This document shows, piece after piece, positions 50,248 through 58,847 of a DNA stretch of 64,000 nucleotides. Made by a program: the position numbers and the translations under genes. Location: assembly GCA_027488735.1 (NCBI GenBank), contig JAIYBB010000007.1, positions 62,001 to 126,000 on the forward strand, written 5' to 3'. Source of the DNA: Comamonadaceae bacterium (GTDB lineage Bacteria; Pseudomonadota; Gammaproteobacteria; Burkholderiales; Burkholderiaceae_C). The notes under the pieces were generated by a model. It did no database searches, was not told the DNA's origin, and worked only from the letters and a program-made list of their open reading frames with translations. Within the stretch, counting starts at the first letter, position 1. Every line of letters begins with the position of its first letter.

Positions 50248-51333
50248 CTATTTGGTGATTTGCGAGTTTTGCTGCACGACTCCCGACTGCAATTCCATGG
50301 CGGTTGCAAAAAAACCGCCCATCATCAGTCCCAGGATCAAGCCGCAAATCACCAGCAGTGCAGAATTCAATTTGCTGGCAGACGCTTCAATGGATGCCGC
50401 CAAGCGGTCAATTGAGCCCACACCAATCTTCACAAACGCCTCTACCGGATTGCGGCGTTCGGCAGCGTCTTGTATTCGGTCTTCCAAATACTGGTTGACC
50501 ACACCGGTTTGAAACGCCTCGCCGAATGTGGATGAATTGGGGCGAGACAAACGGGTCAAAATTTCGCGCAGATGCCAAGCCAGCCAAGGCGAGCTGTACC
50601 TCAATGCCCGTTCCAAAGAAGATCGCAGAGAAACGCCTGAACGCATCAGGGTAGACAGGGAGACAATCAGCATGGCGCCTGAAAAATCACGGTACAGCAC
50701 CCAAGGCGGATAGGGGTCTAGCCATCGCCTAATTGCGCCCGTCCAACGTGGCAGGCTGTAGATAAAAACCGCTACACCCACAACAAACACTGCGAATATG
50801 TAGAGCCCGTATTTTTGTACGCTGGTCGATGTCGCATAAAGCATCTTCCCTAAAAACGGCCATTTTTCAGGGGGCAATATATCGCTCAGTACAGGAACCA
50901 CATGCACAGAAAAGCCATACAACATGCCAAAAAAAACAATGATCATGACCAATGGGTAAATGACCGCTTTGCGCGCAATGCCTTTGAGATGGTCGATTTT
51001 TTCAACAGTGCTGGAGAGAAATTTCAGGCCGGATGACAAAGCTGCATCCCCAGAAGCCTGAACAGCATCGAGCATGATCAGTTCGGAGTCTGCTGCCACC
51101 CCCTTTAATGCTTCGGACAAGGACCCAGTTTGCATGCGCTTCAGAATATGCAGATACAACGCGGCTGTGATTTGCTTTCGTTGCCTGGCGCGGGCTTCAT
51201 ATTTGCGCAACGTAGTGAACAAAGGAATTTTGTCGTCCAAAGTCATGCCCAGGTCGTAATAGAAATCGGCTCTTCTGGAACGTAAACTCATTTGGCCTTG
51301 CCAAATTAAAAAATTCTCAATCAAATTAGCCAT
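50248..51333 (-). CDS. pilR: Type IVb pilus platform protein PilR (GspF-like)
   Basis: 361 residues. Two GspF/T2SF cytoplasmic helical domains separated and ended by membrane helices (AVIYPLVMIIVFFGMLYGF; YIFAVFVVGVAVFIYSL; LLVICGLILGLMMGGFFAT). Inner-membrane platform that couples ATPase PilQ to pilin extraction. Overlaps the pilQ 3' end by 8 bp. Confidence 0.88.
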   Translation of the reverse strand: MANLIENFLIWQGQMSLRSRRADFYYDLGMTLDDKIPLFTTLRKYEARARQRKQITAALYLHILKRMQTGSLSEALKGVAADSELIMLDAVQASGDAALSSGLKFLSSTVEKIDHLKGIARKAVIYPLVMIIVFFGMLYGFSVHVVPVLSDILPPEKWPFLGKMLYATSTSVQKYGLYIFAVFVVGVAVFIYSLPRWTGAIRRWLDPYPPWVLYRDFSGAMLIVSLSTLMRSGVSLRSSLERALRYSSPWLAWHLREILTRLSRPNSSTFGEAFQTGVVNQYLEDRIQDAAERRNPVEAFVKIGVGSIDRLAASIEASASKLNSALLVICGLILGLMMGGFFATAMELQSGVVQQNSQITK

Positions 51334-53080
51334 GGTTTAACTCGCTCAAACTGGCTTTGAGTCGCAAGGGTGAACCGAACACTTTTTGAAAATGGTAGGG
51401 ATCGATATGACCCAAAGACATTTCGAACAAAGCGTGGCCCCAGGACGGCTTGCCCAACATATCAGGTTGGCTGAAAGAAGATGTTTGCAAATTGCGCCAA
51501 TAGTCAAATGCTTTCAGGTCTTCACCTTTGCTGAGATATTCCAGCAACTGCAAATCAGGTTGAATGATCTCGGCTGCAACAGTCACTCCTTTGACACCTG
51601 CGTGACCCCCGCGTATGGTCGCCAGGTTGGCGGGTTTGCAGGCTGGACAACCTTCATCACTGGCGACAAATAATTTGCTGGTGTCGAGAAAGAAAATCGA
51701 TTCATAAACCAACAACTCAGACGCGCTCATGCTTTTTTCAGCTGGAATTTTGCAGTGCTGACAGTTTTTGGGAATCAAAGATTGGTAGACCAATGCAGAT
51801 ATAAATTCTGGGCGGCAAATATCGGTGCGGACCAGACCGATTTGCGCTGACACCAGTCGAGAAATAATGCCCAATGCAGAAGTGGCATGCACCGTGGTGA
51901 GTAATTTGTGACCGGTTTGTATGGCTGTGTAGGCAATCTGCGCAGACAAAGCATCACGGATTTCACCAAACATACCCACATCAGGGTCCATGCGCAAGAA
52001 AGCCATCATGGAACTTGCAAACGGGTTGGTGGCATCAGACTTTTCATTGCCTGCAGCACGTTGGATAGAAAGATGTGACACGCCGGGGATTTGGTATTCC
52101 ACCGGGTCTTCAATGGAGATGATTTTTCTGTCGCCCGCAGCCGCCAATTGGTTGAGCAGTGCACTTAGCGTGGTGGTCTTGCCAGAGCCAGTGATGCCCG
52201 CTACAAATATGCCGCCATTGGCGGTTCCGAGTGCATCTTGAAATGCATGGGATTGCCACGGTGTGAAGCCGATTTTTTCCAGTGCGAGATCTTGATTGGC
52301 GTCCGTTCGTGCATCGGTTTTAAGTATGCGCAAAATCACGTCATAACCGCCCACTGCCGGATGGCTTTGGTAACGCAAACCATAACTTTTGCTGTTGATG
52401 GTCAACGGTATCAAGGCAGATTGCGGCGCATTTAAATTGAAAGCCACTTCGGAGCGTGAGCGTTCCTCGGCCATCAAGGTGTAGATGGCTGACAAGGATT
52501 GTGTAACCGTGGTCTGGTTATACCTTTGTACATCCCGCATCAACCCATCTCTGCGGATTCGCAAAAAGGCGTTTTCTTGACGGATTTCAAAATGGACATC
52601 GGATGCGTTGAGTTCTATACACAACTTGATGACCGAGCGGAACCACTCAATAGGCTCTGAAGCATTGACAATGCTTTGCACCACTTCTTGGTTTTGCTTA
52701 TTTTGGTCGCGGATACGCTGCGACGGAGAGTCTTTCTTTTTTTCTATGAACGATTTCAGCGACAAATTGTCAGTGGTGTAGTAGCCTTCAAATTGAAGTT
52801 GCAAACGAATGCCTTGTTGCGCCAAATAAAACCAAGCGGAACTGCCCTGCTCATCTTGGGTGCTGATGATGGCAAATTGGCGATCTCTCAACAATATCGC
52901 AACTAAGATTTCTTTTTTATTCTCATTCAACACTATGCTCGGGTTGCGCCCGTGCGTGAGTAATGATTTGCATTCGGGGAAGTCTTGGTAAAACTTCAAA
53001 TGGCCCAGATTTTTAAAGTAAGAGCGCGCCATCCTTCCATCGGTTTGGATGGGTGAGACCGTTGAAGGATGGGCAGACAT
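51326..53080 (-). CDS. pilQ: Type IVb pilus assembly ATPase PilQ (GspE/PulE family)
   Basis: 584 residues. GspE-type secretion ATPase: SDVHFEI Asp-box segment near 160, Walker A GITGSGKT (295-302), Walker B-like SIEDPVEYQIPGV, His-box TGHKLLTTVHATSA, and a Cys4 zinc site (CQHC ... CPAC). Powers pilus extension at the inner membrane. The name follows the IncI R64 nomenclature and should not be confused with the type IVa secretin PilQ. 2 bp after pilP. Confidence 0.9.
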   Translation of the reverse strand: MSAHPSTVSPIQTDGRMARSYFKNLGHLKFYQDFPECKSLLTHGRNPSIVLNENKKEILVAILLRDRQFAIISTQDEQGSSAWFYLAQQGIRLQLQFEGYYTTDNLSLKSFIEKKKDSPSQRIRDQNKQNQEVVQSIVNASEPIEWFRSVIKLCIELNASDVHFEIRQENAFLRIRRDGLMRDVQRYNQTTVTQSLSAIYTLMAEERSRSEVAFNLNAPQSALIPLTINSKSYGLRYQSHPAVGGYDVILRILKTDARTDANQDLALEKIGFTPWQSHAFQDALGTANGGIFVAGITGSGKTTTLSALLNQLAAAGDRKIISIEDPVEYQIPGVSHLSIQRAAGNEKSDATNPFASSMMAFLRMDPDVGMFGEIRDALSAQIAYTAIQTGHKLLTTVHATSALGIISRLVSAQIGLVRTDICRPEFISALVYQSLIPKNCQHCKIPAEKSMSASELLVYESIFFLDTSKLFVASDEGCPACKPANLATIRGGHAGVKGVTVAAEIIQPDLQLLEYLSKGEDLKAFDYWRNLQTSSFSQPDMLGKPSWGHALFEMSLGHIDPYHFQKVFGSPLRLKASLSELNHG

Positions 53081-53082
53081 AC

Positions 53083-53649
53083 TCAGTTGTTCGCAGGACG
53101 CGAGGGTGGTGTCGCCGGCAAATCTGCGGCTGCTTGTCGCTGCGGGGTATTGAGTTCGCTGCCAGTGTGTATGCGGTAAGTGGCAATGGAATTTCCCGTC
53201 GGTGCAACAAATAATTTAAGCGATTTTTTGCTGTCGCTTTCGTGCTGGTTCAATGGTTTTGTTTTTTTGGCCTTTGAATCTCTATGTAGCAAAGTCACGC
53301 TGTCATCGTCAAACGCAATGATTTCCCATTGAAGAAAACGCGTACCCGTCACCAATTTAACGGGATGAATTTTCTGGTCATAAATGATTTCTGCCGTGTA
53401 GTCGCCATTGATGCCTTTGATGGACCACAGCTTGGGAGGGACAGATGAGATTGGCAGCATCTGAGCATTGGCAGGTGGCAGCAAAGCAGCAGGCAATTGC
53501 TCGGTGCTGGCGACAGCTTGTTGTGACTTTTTTTTCTTGGCGGCTTCGATAGCGTCATCAACCGTTGCAGGTTGTGCCCACGCCTTAGTTGCTAAGCACA
53601 TCACACAACTCAACCAACAGAATCGAATGCATTCATTTGTAAAGCGCAT
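53083..53649 (-). CDS. pilP: Type IVb pilus biogenesis protein PilP
   Basis: 188 residues. Signal peptide (about 1-25, ending TKAWA), helical stretch with Lys-rich KKKKSQQ, then a small beta domain (WSIKGINGDYTAEIIYD) and a C-terminal Pro/Ala tail. Identified mainly by position between pilO and pilQ and by size; the WSI-x-G-x3-YTAEI core fits PilP of IncI pili. Periplasmic, likely links the inner-membrane complex to the secretin. Overlaps pilO by 17 bp. Confidence 0.75.
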   Translation of the reverse strand: MRFTNECIRFCWLSCVMCLATKAWAQPATVDDAIEAAKKKKSQQAVASTEQLPAALLPPANAQMLPISSVPPKLWSIKGINGDYTAEIIYDQKIHPVKLVTGTRFLQWEIIAFDDDSVTLLHRDSKAKKTKPLNQHESDSKKSLKLFVAPTGNSIATYRIHTGSELNTPQRQAAADLPATPPSRPANN

Positions 53650-54988
53650 AAAAGCTTCCTTTTAACGAATAAACAGCTGGGCCCTGTTTGCCCTCGGAGA
53701 ACTGAATGTCCAAGGTCTCAGGCACTACATTGGGAAAGAGATTCAGAGACCCGATGGTCCAGAGTTCAAGTTGTAATCCCCAGTTCCCGCGCACAACAGC
53801 CCGATTCAATGAGTCTGGTGTGCCTTGCGCAGTGATTGGAAACAAGGCGGGTTTGTCCAGCGTAATCACCGTGTTGTCAAGCAATGACAAATCCTGTAGT
53901 TGGCTGCTGAATTGGCTCAGCAGCTCTTTGGCCACTGGCAAGTTGCTTCTGCTCAACCCTTTCTCCTTTGGCTCATCGAGCAAAAGATGAGTGGTGGTAG
54001 CTGTTGAATTGCCAGGTTTGGTGGCATCCATAAGTTCAGTTCGGGAAGCAAATGCAACCGGAATACTGTTGAACAACTCTGAAAAATTGCCGTATTGTCT
54101 GTTCCAAGTGGCAGTGCAAGACTGCGAATTGCAACTCACTGCATTGAGTCGCCATCCCGCAGTTGTTAAAGGCAGCTTGCCAATGGTTTGCATCCAATTG
54201 TCAATTTGGGTTCTGCCCCCGCTAGCGACTTGTTGTAAAGCCGGTTCAATACTTCTCTCGTACATCAAATTGGGGTCATTCAACATCGCTTGGCGCTGAA
54301 GCTCCTGCTGCTGTCTGAGGTGCGCGAAGTATTCATTGACACCATATATCGACCCGAACACAGCCAGAATCACTGAGGCTAATCCCACTATCAGCGGTTG
54401 ATTGGTGATGGATGCGAATTCGGAATTGGGTGAAGGATTGGAGAACGCTTTTTCCAGCGTCAACGTTTCTTCCATGTCAAAAATGCCGGTGTTGCCTACG
54501 TACCGAATAGGTTGGTTTTCTTGCAGATTTGCAAAATCCAGACCCAGTTGCCAGACGTTTTCTTTAGAACCGATGTAATCGTGCCCAGGCACAGGCTTGG
54601 ATTCATTCAATGCAATCAATGCATACCTGTTTGCGTTCAGATAAAAACAAAAAATTTCGATGCCGCCTTGAGATTGCTGATCGCAGAGGTGCAAGGCGGC
54701 TGCATATTTTTTGCCTTTGACTGCTGGCAAAGCTTTCACATAACCTATGGCATCTTGAAATCGTGACACCGCATAAAAAGCAAAGCCATTTTTTCGTTGT
54801 GCCTGAAGCTCTTTGTTTTTGCTGCCCTCAAAGGGGGAGTATTCCCAGTCAATGCCGAATAAAAACACCTGACCTTTGAGGATTAACCAGTGCGGCCAAG
54901 GGGTGGCTTGGGTGTTGGCAGAACGAGTGCCGCGGCCCAGCCATTTTTGCCAGAACAAAACACGCGACAGTATTTGTTTGCGTTCCAC
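53633..54988 (-). CDS. pilO: Type IVb pilus protein PilO (PilO2-like)
   Basis: 451 residues. Cytoplasmic N-terminal domain (about 1-190; WPHWLILKGQVFLFGIDWEYSPFEG), one membrane helix (PLIVGLASVILAVFGSIYG, about 196-215), and a periplasmic C-terminal domain. This is the bitopic PilO2 layout of IncI/Tcp-type pili. It bridges ATPase complex and periplasm. 3 bp after pilN. Confidence 0.8.
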   Translation of the reverse strand: MERKQILSRVLFWQKWLGRGTRSANTQATPWPHWLILKGQVFLFGIDWEYSPFEGSKNKELQAQRKNGFAFYAVSRFQDAIGYVKALPAVKGKKYAAALHLCDQQSQGGIEIFCFYLNANRYALIALNESKPVPGHDYIGSKENVWQLGLDFANLQENQPIRYVGNTGIFDMEETLTLEKAFSNPSPNSEFASITNQPLIVGLASVILAVFGSIYGVNEYFAHLRQQQELQRQAMLNDPNLMYERSIEPALQQVASGGRTQIDNWMQTIGKLPLTTAGWRLNAVSCNSQSCTATWNRQYGNFSELFNSIPVAFASRTELMDATKPGNSTATTTHLLLDEPKEKGLSRSNLPVAKELLSQFSSQLQDLSLLDNTVITLDKPALFPITAQGTPDSLNRAVVRGNWGLQLELWTIGSLNLFPNVVPETLDIQFSEGKQGPAVYSLKGSFYALYK

Positions 54989-54991
54989 GCG

Positions 54992-56635
54992 TCATACCCC
55001 TAGCAAGCGCGGTGTCACCAAAATAATGGTGCTTTTTTTGTTGCTGTTGACCATGCGTGAACCCGGAATACTGTTGCGTAAGACATCGGTTTGGCTGGTT
55101 CTTGACTCGTCTCTTTCAAACCCCATGATGACCATGGTTTCGCCAGAATTGAGTGTCATGCGCTGCAAAGAGGCGAATGTGTCCACATTGGGTTGTTGGA
55201 CACTTTGCAACGCATCTCCGGTGCCAGTTGAAAACTTGGTCAGTTCACGCAAACTGCTGATGCTGATGGAGCATTGCAACAATACCCGGTTGGAGTCAAG
55301 CACCATGGGCAAGAGGTTCAGGCTGAATCCTGTGGTGATTTCTCCTGGCACCAGGCCGACCCCACCTGAAAGCGACGAAACTGTAGTTGTAGATGACACC
55401 TGCGCAGGCGTGATGGATTTCACATAGGCCAGAGAATTGAGCACGCCTACTGGCACCGGTTGGCGGTTGACTGTGGTTAACACGCTGGAATAGGCAGTGC
55501 TGACACGTCCAAATTTTTCCAGCATTTTCAGCATGACCTGGTTCGACGAGCCATTGGCCATCTTGAACCCAAAGGCCGCTGGCGTAGACGTGCCACTGAT
55601 CAAGGAGGGGCCGGTTGTGGAAACGACTGCATTGCTTTGCGCCAGCGTCTCAGACACATAGTTCCAGTCGATGCCGGACTGGTGTTCCAGCGACAAGTCC
55701 ACTTGCAGGACTTCTACATTCAGGGAAATTTGTCGTAAAAACAAAGAGTTTTGGAGTTCCACCAACTTTTCAACGGCTTGCACGTTGTCTATGGCGTCAC
55801 GCACGGTGATCAGGCCGACGCGTGCGTCCACGATAAATTGACCTTGGGATGAAATCAACAGTGGCAGCGTTTTTTCCAGTGCTGACCAGAAGTCGGTGTC
55901 TGCATCCGAAGTGATGGAGAGTGAGCCGCCGTTGGTCCCACCGCTTGACATACTCAAGTTGCCAGAACTTTTGATCGCGCCTGGAAGAGACTTGACCACA
56001 AAGCTGCGTGTGATGACCCGTCTGAACACAATGCGGTCATCTTCATAGGTCCAACGCAAGCGGGTTTTGGCGGCCACTTGGTTCAGTAGCCCAGACAAAG
56101 AACCACTGTAATTTAATTCGATGGTGTTTTGTGCCACTTGGTCATTCAGTGCCAAACGGCTCGCGCCAGCTGCCATGAGGCTGGTGTATACCGCGTCATC
56201 TGTTGCAGCATCTCTGGACAAATTATTGGCTGCTGCTTGGTTACGGCCAGGGGCAAATGCGGTCGGATCTTGCAGGGCATCGGGTGTCATGATGACTGGA
56301 ATGCCAATGGCATTGCTGATCATGTCGGCCACAGTGGACAGGTTGTGTCGTCCGGGTACTCGCAGTGTGACATTGCCGATGCTGGCTGGCAGCATGGAGC
56401 TGCGAACAAACGGAATGGATTTTTGGGTGAACCGAAGGGTGGTGTCTTCAGCGACCAAAGGTACGGTGTTTTGTGCCTGACGCAAGCTGTTTTGTGCTTG
56501 GGCAGATCTATCTTTGACCTCCTCGTGTCCTGCTTTGATGCTGGCGTCAAAGGTGCTGGTGCATGCACTGGCCATGCAACAAACGGTGACCGAGGCGATC
56601 GTCTTCAGGTACCAAGGGCGGTATGGGTAAGACAT
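54992..56635 (-). CDS. pilN: Type IVb pilus lipoprotein secretin PilN
   Basis: 547 residues. Lipoprotein signal (VTVCCMASACTSTF, Cys acylation site), secretin N-domains (about 70-340; IPVIMTPDAL, LSGLLNQVAAKTRLRW, GLITVRDAIDNVQAVEKLVE) and a C-terminal secretin channel (about 345-547; VSSLSGGVGLVPGEITTGF, LNSGETMVIMGFERDESRTS, STIILVTPRLLGV). Forms the outer-membrane ring for the pilus. Lipid-anchored secretins are typical of BfpB/TcpC/PilN. Confidence 0.9.
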   Translation of the reverse strand: MSYPYRPWYLKTIASVTVCCMASACTSTFDASIKAGHEEVKDRSAQAQNSLRQAQNTVPLVAEDTTLRFTQKSIPFVRSSMLPASIGNVTLRVPGRHNLSTVADMISNAIGIPVIMTPDALQDPTAFAPGRNQAAANNLSRDAATDDAVYTSLMAAGASRLALNDQVAQNTIELNYSGSLSGLLNQVAAKTRLRWTYEDDRIVFRRVITRSFVVKSLPGAIKSSGNLSMSSGGTNGGSLSITSDADTDFWSALEKTLPLLISSQGQFIVDARVGLITVRDAIDNVQAVEKLVELQNSLFLRQISLNVEVLQVDLSLEHQSGIDWNYVSETLAQSNAVVSTTGPSLISGTSTPAAFGFKMANGSSNQVMLKMLEKFGRVSTAYSSVLTTVNRQPVPVGVLNSLAYVKSITPAQVSSTTTVSSLSGGVGLVPGEITTGFSLNLLPMVLDSNRVLLQCSISISSLRELTKFSTGTGDALQSVQQPNVDTFASLQRMTLNSGETMVIMGFERDESRTSQTDVLRNSIPGSRMVNSNKKSTIILVTPRLLGV

Positions 56636-56649
56636 GGCTTAAAAGAATT

Positions 56650-57099
56650 TCAACCGTTGGGTGTTTGCATGTAGCGAACAATGCGAACAATGCGGGTGTT
56701 GGGGTTGAGAATGGCTTGTAAGGGATAGTCACTGTCGGACAGCGATTGCATGACTGACAAAATCGCCGACTGGAAACTGCCCTTGAGGTAAACCGTTGCA
56801 AGTATGGGAAAGTCGCGGTCGGCTTCCCACAGCAGTTGCCATTTTTCTTGGCGACTCCAGCGCGACAAGGTGTTGGAGAGCGTGGAGTCTGCGGTTTCAA
56901 TCGACCAGATAGGCGTGACGGGGTCGCTGCTGTTGTCAGGCAACTTGGCCGGGGTGTGTTTGCGGTCCTGCGATTCAATCGCGGGACGCGGTGATTTGCG
57001 CCATTCCAAATCTGAATCGGTCAGTGGAACTTGCGCCCATGCCACCGATGCCGCCAGCAGCGGCAGCACCAAGGCGTAGTGACAAAGACTTTTTATCAA
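56650..57099 (-). CDS. TcpQ/PilL-like pilus periplasmic protein
   Basis: 149 residues. Signal peptide (1-22, AASVAWA), a linker, and a C-terminal domain (about 65-145) with PIWSIETADSTLSNTLSRW, KWQLLWEADRDFPI, GSFQSAILSVMQSL and NTRIVRIV, the pattern of the TcpQ C-terminal domain also found in PilL of IncI pili. TcpQ assists secretin stability. Lies between pilS and pilN. Confidence 0.78.
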   Translation of the reverse strand: MIKSLCHYALVLPLLAASVAWAQVPLTDSDLEWRKSPRPAIESQDRKHTPAKLPDNSSDPVTPIWSIETADSTLSNTLSRWSRQEKWQLLWEADRDFPILATVYLKGSFQSAILSVMQSLSDSDYPLQAILNPNTRIVRIVRYMQTPNG

Positions 57100-57128
57100 G
57101 CGACTCTACCTGCACAGTGTGTGGGAAA

Positions 57129-57755
57129 TTAGGTGCCGCTGCCAATCAGGGCAGCCACCGTGATGGTGTTACCAGCAGCAGCCGTGCAAGCTGTGGCAAG
57201 GTTCGCAATGGTGATGGCTTGAAGATTGGTTTTGACAACATTGGCATAAGCGGCTCCTGCCACGGCCGGGTTCGCGGCATTGCTGGCTGAAATATGGCTG
57301 GCAATAGGGGCCAAGCCGGTGATGTAGTCACTGCACACTTCTGGTGGAATACGGGTGCTGTAAACCATCAAACCGCCATTGATGGGAACAGTTCCAAGAA
57401 CAGCGCTATTGGGAGCAACCGTGATATTTCCGCCGAATGCATTGGTTACAACGTTGCCTGCTACTCTGAAGCCTTCAAAAGCCCTGAGGTTGACTAAGTC
57501 TGCTTGGGCAATATTCGCAGTATTCACAACATTCGTCAGCATGACTGTGACTTTTGAAGCCATGAGGTTCAGATTTTTCAGGTCTTCATTGACATTGTTG
57601 GATCGCAAAATCCGCTGAACCCCTGCCAAGGCAGTGACCAAAATGATGGAAATGATGGCCAGCGCAATGGACAGTTCGATGATGCTGTAGCCTTTTTGTT
57701 GGCGAAGTGGCGCTTGGTGGTTTGACAGCGGCTTGGTCTCTGCGGAAGCAGTCAT
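57129..57755 (-). CDS. pilS: Type IVb major prepilin PilS
   Basis: 208 residues from MTASAETKPL (start 57755, Shine-Dalgarno GGAGAG upstream; a longer frame to 57788 lacks one). Leader of about 22 residues ending KG, then YSIIELSIALAIISIILVT, with Glu5 and class-B style long leader. The rest is a small globular pilin (TcpA/PilS fold likely) with two Cys (ICSDY-type site and TACTAAAG) for the D-region disulfide. First gene of the pilus operon, so expected at highest level. Confidence 0.88.
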   Translation of the reverse strand: MTASAETKPLSNHQAPLRQQKGYSIIELSIALAIISIILVTALAGVQRILRSNNVNEDLKNLNLMASKVTVMLTNVVNTANIAQADLVNLRAFEGFRVAGNVVTNAFGGNITVAPNSAVLGTVPINGGLMVYSTRIPPEVCSDYITGLAPIASHISASNAANPAVAGAAYANVVKTNLQAITIANLATACTAAAGNTITVAALIGSGT

Positions 57756-57886
57756 GGGTCTCTCCAAAATGGTTAATAGATAGCTCAATAATAGCTATTT
57801 AGAATACTTAAAACAATGTGTAATAAATAAATACAATGAAATTTTTTTATGACGAAAGTCAATTGATTCACAAAACAAAAAAATAA

Positions 57887-57900
57887 TGCAATATATTGCA
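57887..57900. promoter_or_regulatory. Putative BoxR operator (TGCA-N6-TGCA)
   Basis: TGCA (57887-57890), ATATAT, TGCA (57897-57900), within the 16-bp perfect palindrome ATGCAATATATTGCAT. From recall of the Azoarcus BzdR/BoxR studies, these regulators bind TGCA-N6-TGCA. It lies 46 bp before the boxR start, in the region shared with the divergent pilS promoter. A further lone TGCA is at 57939-57942. Confidence 0.7.
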
Positions 57901-57945
57901 TAAAAATAATCGCGCGAAAATAGAAAGATGTATTAAACTGCATCC

Positions 57946-58824
57946 ATGTATGACATTTCGTCACCCGTTCATTCCCCTTTGCTGCAAGTCATTGGTAACC
58001 AAGTGCGCTGGTTGCGCGGCAAGCGCAAGTGGACGCGCAAAGAACTCTCTGTGGCTGCGAATGTGTCTGAGCGTCATCTGGCGTCGCTGGAAACCGGTAC
58101 GGGAAACGCTTCCATCATGATTCTTTTGCAGGTGTCGCAAGCGCTTGACTGCGAGATTACCGATTTGCTGTCTGATTTCAATTTGCGCCACCCGCAACTC
58201 AAAGCGATCAACCAGTTGTTGATGGCCAGAGATGAGTCCGAATTGAACATGGTTCACGGCTATCTCACCCAGTTGTTGAGTGCCAAAAAAAATCTGGGCA
58301 AACGCAAAATTGCATTGGTTGGTTTGCGTGGTGCCGGCAAAACCACTATTGGTCAAAGCATTGCCACCGAACTGCAAATACAGTTTGTCGAACTCAGCCG
58401 GGAGATTGAAAAACTCGCCGGTTGCACCACCAACGAAATTCACAGCTTGTATGGACCGCTGGCTTACCAGCGCTACCAGTTGCGCGCACTTGAAGAGTGC
58501 TTGGCCAGTGACTTGCCCATGGTGATTGCCGCCACAGGTGGTGTCGTGATGGATCTCCAAGCATGGGAAAAAATGCTGGCGACTTGCATGACGATTTGGT
58601 TGCAAGCCAAACCCGAAGACCACTTGAACCGCGTCATGGCGCAAGGTGATATGCGACCCATGGCGGGCAGTTCACAAGCGCTTGACGATTTGAAACTTAT
58701 CTTGAATGAACGAACCCCTTTTTATGCCAAAGCCCATCAAAGCTTTGACACCAGCGCTCAACCGCTCAAAGAGTGTGTCAGTGCCTTGACCCATGAATTG
58801 AAATTTGCATTGAAACTTGCTTGA
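57946..58824 (+). CDS. boxR: BoxR, benzoyl-CoA-responsive regulator (HTH + shikimate-kinase-like)
   Basis: 292 residues. Xre-type helix-turn-helix (about 13-72; KRKWTRKELSVAANVSERH), a linker, and a shikimate-kinase-like domain from about 120 with P-loop LVGLRGAGKTTIGQSIA and ATGGVVMDLQ. This exact fusion is BzdR/BoxR, a repressor released by benzoyl-CoA. It precedes boxC by 23 bp and is divergent from the pilus operon. Weak ribosome-binding site. Confidence 0.95.
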   Translation: MYDISSPVHSPLLQVIGNQVRWLRGKRKWTRKELSVAANVSERHLASLETGTGNASIMILLQVSQALDCEITDLLSDFNLRHPQLKAINQLLMARDESELNMVHGYLTQLLSAKKNLGKRKIALVGLRGAGKTTIGQSIATELQIQFVELSREIEKLAGCTTNEIHSLYGPLAYQRYQLRALEECLASDLPMVIAATGGVVMDLQAWEKMLATCMTIWLQAKPEDHLNRVMAQGDMRPMAGSSQALDDLKLILNERTPFYAKAHQSFDTSAQPLKECVSALTHELKFALKLA

Positions 58825-58847
58825 ACACATCGAAGAAAGAAAAAAAC

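Noticed and set aside
57756..57945. Small ORF 57896-58120 starting in the boxR leader
   Set aside because: It is out of frame with boxR, overlaps the operator and shows no motif.
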